Positions 1 through 5,924 of a stretch of DNA of 11,444 nucleotides are shown here, piece by piece. The notes under the pieces are model-generated. The model had not been told where the DNA came from, ran no database searches, and saw only the letters and a program-made list of their open reading frames with translations. The DNA lies in NCBI GenBank assembly GCA_027451265.1, contig DAIDJT010000056.1:1-11444 (forward strand), in the 5' to 3' direction. The stretch is from Bacteroidales bacterium (lineage in GTDB: Bacteria > Bacteroidota > Bacteroidia > Bacteroidales > VadinHA17). The first letter of the stretch is position 1. The number at the start of each line of letters is the position of its first letter. Both the position numbers and the translations under genes were made by a program.

Positions 1-585
1 ATCGGCGTTGACATCAATATCACTGACCTGACCCGGGCAGTTCCATGTAAGGTTTCCGAAAATTTGATTTAATCCTGCCGGAATGGTGTTCGTGATCATA
101 AGGATCGAACACGTTGAGCTTATCATCCATGTTGCTTCTGGTATTACCCCGCCATTTAACCGGTGATTGTAGACCGCTCCATTATTGAACCGGATTGCTG
201 AACCGGGATTTGCAGAGGTATTAATACTGCTATAGTTATCTACGGTACCAGAAACTTCAAGATCGAAAGGTTCGGTCCCATTCCCAAGGATCAGTGTTGT
301 GTTTACGCGTAAAGTTCCTCCTGCAACAACAATTACCTGATCAAGGGTTTCCGTAACTGTCAAAGTAGCCGTATGACCATTCCGGATGGCAATTACGCCA
401 CTAGCAACTCCCGGATCCGTTGCAGCGGCCACCCATGCGGTGCCATCAAATACCTGCCAGTTTGCTGCAGTGTTAAACTGAACATTGCCGTTTGTCCTGT
501 AATCACCAACAGACTGACTAAAAACTGAAGTTATGTTCAGATGAAATAAAATGAAGAGGAAAACGAGTAGCCTCAAGGTTCTCAC
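1..585 (-). CDS. Secreted surface-type protein, N-terminal part (runs off left edge)
   Basis: This frame is open on the minus strand from the start codon to the window edge, with no stop. From GTG 585 the product begins with a classic Sec signal peptide: a basic start (MRTLR), a hydrophobic core (LLVFLFILF) and a likely cleavage near VFSQS at residues 21-25. The mature part is rich in T, N, G, V and aromatic residues, with stretches such as NTAANWQVFDGTAWVAA and VIAIRNGHTATLTV. That is typical of beta-rich Bacteroidetes surface proteins, many of which are T9SS cargo, but no specific family is recognised. An in-frame ATG lies at 681 and would add 32 residues ahead of the signal peptide. It has AGGAGG upstream, but at 15 nt, too far for a normal ribosome site. 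I prefer GTG 585 because the signal peptide then sits at the N-terminus. The C-terminus, where a sorting domain would be, is outside the window. Confidence 0.72.
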   Translation of the reverse strand, partial: MRTLRLLVFLFILFHLNITSVFSQSVGDYRTNGNVQFNTAANWQVFDGTAWVAAATDPGVASGVIAIRNGHTATLTVTETLDQVIVVAGGTLRVNTTLILGNGTEPFDLEVSGTVDNYSSINTSANPGSAIRFNNGAVYNHRLNGGVIPEATWMISSTCSILMITNTIPAGLNQIFGNLTWNCPGQVSDIDVNAD

Positions 586-806
586 AAATCCTGATCGCAA
601 TTCGGCTTTTTCACAAACAAATAAATCAATCCGGCTGAAAAACCTGGCTTTAAACAAAAAATAATGTTCAGGCATACTCATACTTTAGTAACAAAACCTC
701 CTGAAAGGCAAACTGCTGTAAGTCATTTATACTCATGAAACGCTAAAATGGTTGCTTCATTGCAGGAAATTTAGACTCTGAAGGCGTTAATTTCAGACAA
801 AATAAA
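586..806. other. Intergenic stretch between the queA terminator and the left-edge gene
   Basis: This AT-rich stretch holds no convincing gene on either strand. It should contain the promoter of the left-edge minus-strand gene. I found no exact TAnnTTTG element at a sensible distance; the nearest, TATTTTTTG around 658-667, has one T too many. If translation starts at ATG 681 rather than GTG 585, then 586-681 is coding. Confidence 0.5.
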
Positions 807-831
807 CGTGCCGGCAACCTGTGCCGGCACG
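807..831 (-). terminator. Rho-independent terminator after queA
   Basis: A perfect 10-bp inverted repeat, CGTGCCGGCA and TGCCGGCACG, is separated by a 5-nt loop (acctg). Read on the minus strand it lies about 50 nt past the queA stop and is followed at once by TTTATTTTG. The GC-rich stem, short loop and following T-rich tract fit an intrinsic terminator closing the ftsX-to-queA operon. Confidence 0.8.
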
Positions 832-879
832 AATTATCCACAATACAAAATGTTTATCAACAAATAAAATGCCTGAATG

Positions 880-1929
880 CTAGAGAATTAGCATGGCATC
901 CCCGTATGTTCCGAACCTGTATTTTTCCTTCACCGCTGTGCGGTATGCATCAAACAGAAGATTGTAGCCTGCAAAGGCAGAAACCATCATCAGCAGAGTG
1001 GAATAAGGCAGCTGAAAGTTGCTGACGAGCATATCGGGAACCTTGAAATCATATGGCGGGAAGATAAACTTGTTCGTCCATCCGTTAAACGGCTTGACCA
1101 TCCCGGAAGTCGATACGGAGCTCTCAAGTGTCCGCACCACGGTAGTCCCGACAGCACAGATCCTGCTCTTCCTTTCCTTCGCCTTATTTATCAGCGCAGA
1201 GGCCTCCTCGGAAATTATAATCCTTTCTGAATCAACCTTGTGTTTGGTGAGATCCTCCACATCCACATTCCTGAAATTGCCAAGCCCCACATGAAGCGTA
1301 ATCTCAGCAAACTCAACACCCACAATCTCAAGCCTCTTGAGCAGCTCGCGGCTGAAATGCAGCCCGGCAGTGGGTGCGGCAACAGCACCCTCATGCTTGG
1401 CAAAGATTGTCTGGTACCTTTCATTATCTTCCGGCTCCACCGGCCGGTTAATGAACTTGGGAAGCGGAGTCTCGCCGAGCGAATAAAGCGTCTGCTTGAA
1501 CTCCTCATATGTTCCGTCGAAGAGGAAACGAAGGGTTCTGCCCCTCGAAGTGGTATTGTCTATCACTTCCGCCACCAGCAGGTCATCCTCACCGAAATAA
1601 AGCTTATTGCCAATCCTGATCTTCCTTGCGGGGTCAACCAGCACATCCCAGAGCCTCTGCTCACGGTTAAGTTCGCGCAGAAGGAACACTTCTATCTCAG
1701 CCCCTGTCTTCTCCTTGTTCCCGTATAGCCTGGCCGGAAAAACCTTGGTATTGTTGAATACAAGCACATCACGCTCCCCAAAATACTCAACAATGTCTTT
1801 AAACACCTTATGCTCAATCTCCCCGGTATCCCTGTGCACTACCATCAGCCGCGATTCATCCCTGTTTTTGGATGGATAAAGTGCAATCAACTCCTGGGGT
1901 AGTGTGTACTTGAATTGAGAAAGTTTCAT
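880..1929 (-). CDS. queA: S-adenosylmethionine:tRNA ribosyltransferase-isomerase QueA
   Basis: QueA transfers and isomerises the ribosyl group of S-adenosylmethionine onto preQ1-modified tRNA, giving epoxyqueuosine in the wobble position of GUN anticodons in the cytoplasm. The 349-residue protein has the family landmarks in order: the LPQELIALYP and RDESRLMVV region near the N-terminus, NNTKVFPARLYG, GAEIEVFLLR, the GETPLPKFINRP stretch, the hallmark GAVAAPTAGLHFS, then EITLHVGLGNF. The length is normal for the family. The start is set at ATG 1929 (MKLSQFKYTL); a TTG two codons upstream would only add Met-Thr and is unlikely. It is the last gene of the operon, 27 nt after truB, with the hairpin terminator behind it. 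Queuosine modification and TruB pseudouridylation are both tRNA functions, which fits the pairing. Confidence 0.96.
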   Translation of the reverse strand: MKLSQFKYTLPQELIALYPSKNRDESRLMVVHRDTGEIEHKVFKDIVEYFGERDVLVFNNTKVFPARLYGNKEKTGAEIEVFLLRELNREQRLWDVLVDPARKIRIGNKLYFGEDDLLVAEVIDNTTSRGRTLRFLFDGTYEEFKQTLYSLGETPLPKFINRPVEPEDNERYQTIFAKHEGAVAAPTAGLHFSRELLKRLEIVGVEFAEITLHVGLGNFRNVDVEDLTKHKVDSERIIISEEASALINKAKERKSRICAVGTTVVRTLESSVSTSGMVKPFNGWTNKFIFPPYDFKVPDMLVSNFQLPYSTLLMMVSAFAGYNLLFDAYRTAVKEKYRFGTYGDAMLIL

Positions 1930-1956
1930 GGTCAAAATACGTTAGTACAAGAATAT

Positions 1957-2679
1957 TTATACGAATGAATTTTCACTTTGTTTCAAATTTTCCAGAAAAA
2001 AATTCAGTTCTTCTACCGAAAGTGCCTTTTCAAGACGAAAATCACCTATGGCACTGCGAATAAGCGACCTCAGGTGAGCACCGCTGCCAAGCGCCTGTCC
2101 AAGATCCCGGGCGAAGGCCCTGATATAAGTCCCTTTGCTGCAGACAATCCTTACAGTGGCATCGACCCCGCTGTACTCCACCAGCTCCAGTTCACGGAAA
2201 ACAACTTTCACACTGTCAAGCTTGTGCTCGATCTTCTTCCTGGCCAGCTCATAGGCTCTCTTCCCGTCAACAAACTTGGCCGAAAAAAGAGGAGGTTCCT
2301 GCTCCTGCTCCCCTATAAACTCCTTCAGCTTTCCCCGGATCAGTTCCTCAGTTATATGACCGGAAGGGTACTCACCATCCACCTCACTTTCAAGATCAAA
2401 AGAAGGAGTTGTCTGACCGAACCTGATCACGGCAATATATTCCTTCTCCAGATCCCTGAACTCTTCAATTCTCTTCGTCGCCTTTCCTGTGCACACAATC
2501 ATCAACCCTGTTGCCAGGGGATCAAGCGTCCCGGCATGCCCCACTTTCAGCTTCTTCAGACCGCAATGATGCCGGATGGCCAGCTTCACCTTGTTCACAA
2601 GGTCAAAGGAAGTCCAGTAAAGCGGCTTCTGCAGCAGCAGTACCTCACCATCTTCAAAGTCCGAACACTTCTTCAGCAC
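1957..2679 (-). CDS. truB: tRNA pseudouridine-55 synthase TruB
   Basis: TruB isomerises uridine 55 in the T-loop of tRNAs to pseudouridine. The catalytic motif VGHAGTLDPLATGLMIV is present, with the nucleophilic aspartate at residue 53 of the chosen protein. The N-terminal GEVLLLQKPLYWTSFDLVNKV and the later KGTYIRAFARDLG (active-site floor) also match. At about 240 residues this is the short form without a long C-terminal extension. No ATG is available in the right place. I chose GTG 2679, which yields MLKKCSDFEDGEV and starts 2 nt after the uppP stop, suggesting coupled translation. The longer frame to TTG 2721 would overlap uppP by 40 nt and add residues the family lacks. It sits between uppP and queA. 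Confidence 0.94.
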   Translation of the reverse strand: MLKKCSDFEDGEVLLLQKPLYWTSFDLVNKVKLAIRHHCGLKKLKVGHAGTLDPLATGLMIVCTGKATKRIEEFRDLEKEYIAVIRFGQTTPSFDLESEVDGEYPSGHITEELIRGKLKEFIGEQEQEPPLFSAKFVDGKRAYELARKKIEHKLDSVKVVFRELELVEYSGVDATVRIVCSKGTYIRAFARDLGQALGSGAHLRSLIRSAIGDFRLEKALSVEELNFFLENLKQSENSFV

Positions 2680-2681
2680 CT

Positions 2682-3458
2682 TCAGGCAAACAGTATTAAT
2701 GAAAGTCCGACAATTATACAATACACAGCGAACCAGCCAAGCTTGCCCTTCCTGACAATATTTATCATCCAGCGGCAGGCAGCGTAACCCGACACAAAAG
2801 CAGCAATAAAAGCAACCATGAGAGGAAAAAACACTCCGTTCACAGCCCCGGTCTCCGTGGTGACCAGTTCAACAAAATTGGCTCCAAGAATCGGAATGAT
2901 GACCATCAGAAACGAGAACCGCGCCAGTTCATCCTTGCTGTTGCCAAGCATCAGCCCGGTGGAAATTGTCGACCCTGACCTGGAGAGCCCGGGAAGAACA
3001 GCCAGGGCCTGTGCTATTCCCATCACAAATGCACCGCCATAGGTAATGGGTTTATTCCTTTTGGGCACGAAATGGCCGATCAGCAGAAACAATGCTGTAA
3101 CAAGCAGAAAGGAACCCGTAATGTCCATGTCGGCCACGAACAGTGACTCGACCTGGTCCTTCAGTGTAAATCCCACTATTGCCACCGGTATCATTGATAC
3201 GATCAGCTTCAGGGCGTACACAGTCTCTTCATTCATTTTAAATCTGAAGACACCGGTCAGTAGTTTCAGAATATCCTTCCAGAAAACCACCAGGATGCTA
3301 AGCACTGTAGCCCCGTGAACTGCAATTGAAAACAAAAAGCTCTCCTCCACCCCTCCGAACAAGAATTTAACAATCTCAAGGTGGCCGTCACTGCTGACCG
3401 GTAAAAACTCGGTCAATCCCTGCACCAGGCCAAAAATCAGGGCCTCATACCAATTCAT
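2682..3458 (-). CDS. uppP: Undecaprenyl-diphosphate phosphatase UppP (BacA family)
   Basis: UppP dephosphorylates undecaprenyl diphosphate to the monophosphate on the outer face of the inner membrane, recycling the lipid carrier for peptidoglycan and O-antigen; extra copies give bacitracin resistance. The 258-residue, highly hydrophobic protein has both family motifs. The first, QGLTEFLPVSSDGHL at residues 13-27, supplies the (E/Q)xxxE acidic motif as Q13 and E17. The second is PGLSRSGST at 156-164, with the conserved arginine at 160. The usual SSSGH/SSTGH reads SSDGH here. Several membrane helices are evident (about 45-60, 84-100, 114-130, 183-200, 211-226, 241-257). It starts at ATG 3458, 32 nt after the DUF3098 stop, and its TGA lies 2 nt before the truB start. 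Confidence 0.96.
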   Translation of the reverse strand: MNWYEALIFGLVQGLTEFLPVSSDGHLEIVKFLFGGVEESFLFSIAVHGATVLSILVVFWKDILKLLTGVFRFKMNEETVYALKLIVSMIPVAIVGFTLKDQVESLFVADMDITGSFLLVTALFLLIGHFVPKRNKPITYGGAFVMGIAQALAVLPGLSRSGSTISTGLMLGNSKDELARFSFLMVIIPILGANFVELVTTETGAVNGVFFPLMVAFIAAFVSGYAACRWMINIVRKGKLGWFAVYCIIVGLSLILFA

Positions 3459-3490
3459 TCTCAGCTATTTGATTAAGGAGGACCAAGATT

Positions 3491-3739
3491 CTATTCCCGT
3501 GGTCTTTTCATTATTGCGTAAATCTCGAAAATAAAGCCGGCCAGAACGATCAGCGGAGCCAGCGTAATCCTCCGGAAACTGAAGATTCCCTCCGAAAAGA
3601 CCTTGGGGTCATCAGATCTGCCTCCGGCCATGAGAATGAAACCGACAATAATCACTGCAAAGCCTATGGCCATCAGCTTGTAGTTTTCCCTCCCCAGGGC
3701 AAAACCAGTTTTCTTTTCTTCTTCTTTTTTAGCGACCAT
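3491..3739 (-). CDS. DUF3098 small membrane protein
   Basis: An 82-residue protein with a charged lysine/glutamate N-terminus (MVAKKEEEKK) and two hydrophobic helices, about residues 22-40 and 58-76. They are joined by a short loop with GGRSDDPKVF and SFRRITLAP. This matches DUF3098, a small Bacteroidetes membrane family usually found beside ftsX. Its function is not established. The N-terminal tail is probably cytoplasmic, making a helical hairpin in the inner membrane. It starts 6 nt after the ftsX stop, so the two are almost certainly co-translated. A role in envelope or division processes is suggested by position only. Confidence 0.9.
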   Translation of the reverse strand: MVAKKEEEKKTGFALGRENYKLMAIGFAVIIVGFILMAGGRSDDPKVFSEGIFSFRRITLAPLIVLAGFIFEIYAIMKRPRE

Positions 3740-3745
3740 GATTTT

Positions 3746-4624
3746 TTAGTAATATAATTTATCCTCGTGCATGCCGAGATAACTGTTTACGGCAAAGAAT
3801 GTAGATATTCCGTTGATCAGCACCCCTGCTGCCGCAAGTGCAAAGCAGAGCAGCAGGAAGAGGTTGATATTCTCATAAGTGAACAGGGTAAAGAACTCCT
3901 TTTCTATGAGATACATCAGTCCCATTAATAAGCCGATTGCAATCAGTGCGGCCAGGAACCCGAAAAACAGGCTTTTCAGCAGAAAAGGCTTGCGTATAAA
4001 CGACCTGTTGGCCCCAATAAGCTGCATCGTGTTGATCAGAAACCTTTTCGAATAAATCGAAAGCCTGATTGTATTATTTATGATTGTGAGTGCAATCAGG
4101 AAAAGCAAGAGACTGATCACCAACAGGAATGCACTTATTTTCCGGAAATTGTCATTGATCAGGTTTAGGAAGGATTCCTGGTAATAGACCTCATCAACAA
4201 CCGGGTATTCGGAGATTACCTTTTCCAGCTTTATCACGCTGTCGGGATGTGTATAATCTGCCAGCAGATAAACGTCAATCGTCGGCATCAACGGATTATA
4301 TCCCAAAAAATCCAGGAAATCCTCACCCAACTCCTCGCTCAGATTCACTGCAGCCACATCCTTTGAAACATATTTGGTAAGCTTGACATAAGGTTTGGCA
4401 TCAAGTTCCTTCTGCAGCATTCGAATATCGGCCTCACGGGCATCCTCCTTCAGCATGATTGTAAAGGCGAGCCTCTCCCTGAAATAATCCGAGAGCTGGC
4501 GGGCATTGATAAGAACCATCCCAAGAATCCCAAGCAGGAACAGCACCAGTGAGACGCTTACAACAAGAGTGACATAAGAACTGCCGAGCCTGTACCTGGA
4601 TATGCCACCCGTTGATTTTGCCAC
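3746..4624 (-). CDS. ftsX: Cell division permease-like protein FtsX
   Basis: FtsX is the membrane partner of the ATPase FtsE. The FtsEX complex sits at the septum and, in bacteria studied, controls peptidoglycan hydrolases. The 292-residue protein has the expected topology: a short cytoplasmic N-terminus, TM1 at about 18-40, an extracytoplasmic domain at about 41-163, then TM2 (164-184), TM3 (215-241) and TM4 (253-280). The LINTMQLIGANRSFIRKPFL segment before TM3 matches the conserved coupling region of this permease family. The start codon is GTG at 4624, with no better ATG nearby. ftsE is not in this window, which is common in Bacteroidetes, where ftsX often stands apart from it. ftsX is the first gene of the operon. 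Confidence 0.94.
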   Translation of the reverse strand: MAKSTGGISRYRLGSSYVTLVVSVSLVLFLLGILGMVLINARQLSDYFRERLAFTIMLKEDAREADIRMLQKELDAKPYVKLTKYVSKDVAAVNLSEELGEDFLDFLGYNPLMPTIDVYLLADYTHPDSVIKLEKVISEYPVVDEVYYQESFLNLINDNFRKISAFLLVISLLLFLIALTIINNTIRLSIYSKRFLINTMQLIGANRSFIRKPFLLKSLFFGFLAALIAIGLLMGLMYLIEKEFFTLFTYENINLFLLLCFALAAAGVLINGISTFFAVNSYLGMHEDKLYY

Positions 4625-4640
4625 TTCTGAAAATTTGCCT

Positions 4641-4648
4641 CAAAAATA
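4641..4648 (-). promoter_or_regulatory. Candidate -7 promoter element ahead of ftsX
   Basis: On the minus strand this reads TATTTTTG, an exact match to the Bacteroidetes -7 consensus TAnnTTTG, ending 16 nt before the ftsX GTG. I see no -33 TTTG at 19-20 nt spacing (the nearest is 13 nt away), so only half of the promoter is supported. It would drive the five-gene operon from ftsX to queA. Confidence 0.4.
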
Positions 4649-4673
4649 GCATACAAACCGCCAAATCCTTCAG

Positions 4674-4794
4674 CCGGCGTGTAATTTTTTGATTTTTAGC
4701 ATTGAATGGGTTTTATGATAATGCCATGAAAGGTCGGGCCTGACATTCACGCCGGCAGATGAAACCACCTGGCATAATACAGTGTCACCGGCGT
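4674..4794 (-). other. Three complementary GC-rich arms between ilvE and ftsX
   Basis: The plus strand carries CCGGCGT at 4674-4680, ACGCCGG at 4749-4755 and CCGGCGT at 4788-4794. The middle arm can pair perfectly with either outer arm, giving two mutually exclusive 7-bp stems with long loops. In a minus-strand transcript this lies downstream of ilvE and upstream of the candidate ftsX promoter. It may be 3' UTR structure or chance in a CCGGC-rich genome. Confidence 0.25.
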
Positions 4795-4814
4795 CAGAAA
4801 GGAATCACAAAACA

Positions 4815-4827
4815 ACTGAAGATCAGT
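4815..4827 (-). terminator. Weak hairpin after ilvE, possible terminator
   Basis: Read on the minus strand, ACTGA-TCT-TCAGT forms a 5-bp stem with a 3-nt loop, followed by TGTTTTGTG. It lies about 24 nt past the ilvE stop. The stem is short and AU-rich, and it overlaps an alternative 5-bp hairpin at 4825-4838, so termination here is only a weak proposal. Confidence 0.25.
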
Positions 4828-4850
4828 CTGACAAGACTTTGCAGTTAGGC

Positions 4851-5867
4851 TTAAACCTCGCTCATCCACCCGAACTCATCGGGCTCATCACCGTACTGAA
4901 TCCCCACCAGCTTGTTGAAGAGTTTCATTGATACCGGTCCGGGCTTGCCGTCTCGGCAGTACTCGTAAATTTTCCCCGTATCAGGGTCAACTATTTTAGC
5001 TATCGGGCTTATCACGGCAGCTGTACCGCATGCGCCTGTCTCCTCAAACTCAGCAAGCTCCTCAACGGGGATCCTGCGGCGTTCGGTCTTAATCCCCATG
5101 CTTTCGGCAATGGCAATCAGGCTCTTATTGGTGATTGATGGAAGAATTGATTCCGATTTCGGGGTTATGTAGGTATTGTTCTTTATGCCGAAGAAGTTTG
5201 CGGGGCCGCACTCATCGAGGTATTTCTTTTCTTTTGCATCAAGGAAAAGCGCGTTGCCATAACCGCCGTCACGGGCTTTTACTATGGCCCTGAGGCTTGC
5301 AGCATAATTGCCTCCGACCTTGATATTGCCCGTACCGAGCGGAGCAGCACGGTCAACGTCACGGCAGATAAGCATGTTGACAGGCTTCACTCCGCCCTTG
5401 AAATATGGCCCTACGGGAGTTACAAAGACAATAAAAGTATATTCAGAAGCCGGTTTGACACCTACCTCGGCGCCGCTTCCGTAAAGCAGTGGTCTGACAT
5501 AGAGCGAGGCACCCGACCCGTAAGGCGGAACGAACTTTTCATTCAGCTTCACCGCTGTGAAAACAGCTTCCCTGAACAGTTCCATCGGCACCGGAGCCAT
5601 ATGAACACCGTTTGCTGATGACATCAGTCGCTTTGCATTCTCATCCCACCGGAACAACCTTACTTTGCCGTCACGCCCGCGGTATGCCTTCATGCCTTCA
5701 AAGGCCTCCTGACCGTAGTGAAGACCTGTTGCAGCAATATGAATGCTGATGTACTCAGAATCCGAAATCTCAGGCTTGCTCCACTGGCCGTTCTTGTAGT
5801 GGCACCTTACATTAAAATCGGTCTTGATGTAACCAAAAGGAAGATTATTCCAGTCTAAATTTACCAT
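4851..5867 (-). CDS. ilvE: Branched-chain amino acid aminotransferase
   Basis: This PLP enzyme transfers amino groups between glutamate and the keto acids of leucine, isoleucine and valine, the last step of their synthesis. It is fold-type IV (aminotransferase class IV), 338 residues. The PLP lysine is K183 in LGTGNIKVGGNYAASL. Also present are YGQEAFEGMKAYRG at 51-64, SLYVRPLLYGSG at 121-132, GPANFFG at 221-227, ILPSITNKSLI at 241-251 and the ETGACGTAAVISPI phosphate-binding region at 276-289. The start is ATG 5867 (MVNLDWNNLPFGYIKTD), which matches the usual Bacteroidetes N-terminus. An in-frame start at 5918 would add 17 unrelated residues and place the promoter inside the gene. It starts 57 nt after the cyclase stop and has its own promoter. 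Confidence 0.95.
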   Translation of the reverse strand: MVNLDWNNLPFGYIKTDFNVRCHYKNGQWSKPEISDSEYISIHIAATGLHYGQEAFEGMKAYRGRDGKVRLFRWDENAKRLMSSANGVHMAPVPMELFREAVFTAVKLNEKFVPPYGSGASLYVRPLLYGSGAEVGVKPASEYTFIVFVTPVGPYFKGGVKPVNMLICRDVDRAAPLGTGNIKVGGNYAASLRAIVKARDGGYGNALFLDAKEKKYLDECGPANFFGIKNNTYITPKSESILPSITNKSLIAIAESMGIKTERRRIPVEELAEFEETGACGTAAVISPIAKIVDPDTGKIYEYCRDGKPGPVSMKLFNKLVGIQYGDEPDEFGWMSEV

Positions 5868-5888
5868 GATCTTATGTTTTGGATTGTC

Positions 5889-5919
5889 CAAAAGTACAGT
5901 ATTAAACCAAAGTTCCAAA
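5889..5919 (-). promoter_or_regulatory. ilvE promoter, Bacteroidetes -33/-7 type
   Basis: Read on the minus strand: TTTG (5919-5916), 19 nt, then TACTTTTG (5896-5889). Both boxes match the Bacteroidetes primary sigma consensus TTTG-N19/20-TAnnTTTG. The -7 box ends 21 nt before ATG 5867, implying a very short 5' leader. It lies in the 57-nt gap behind the cyclase gene, so ilvE can be transcribed independently of it. Confidence 0.7.
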
Positions 5920-5924
5920 TGATT

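Noticed and set aside
1240..1728. A 162-codon plus-strand open frame opposite queA
   Set aside because: Shadow of queA; no signal, motif or start context supports it.
1978..2787. A 269-codon open frame on the plus strand opposite truB
   Set aside because: It is fully antisense to a confidently identified gene, has no recognisable motifs and a composition typical of a shadow frame.
4674..4697. CCGGCGT followed by a T-rich run (TAATTTTTTGATTTTT) as a plus-strand terminator
   Set aside because: No plus-strand gene ends here, and the only pairing partner arm lies downstream of the T-run rather than before it.
4625..4850. tRNA or small RNA gene in the gap between ftsX and ilvE
   Set aside because: No cloverleaf pattern, GTTC-type T-loop or CCA end was found; only short alternative stems are visible.
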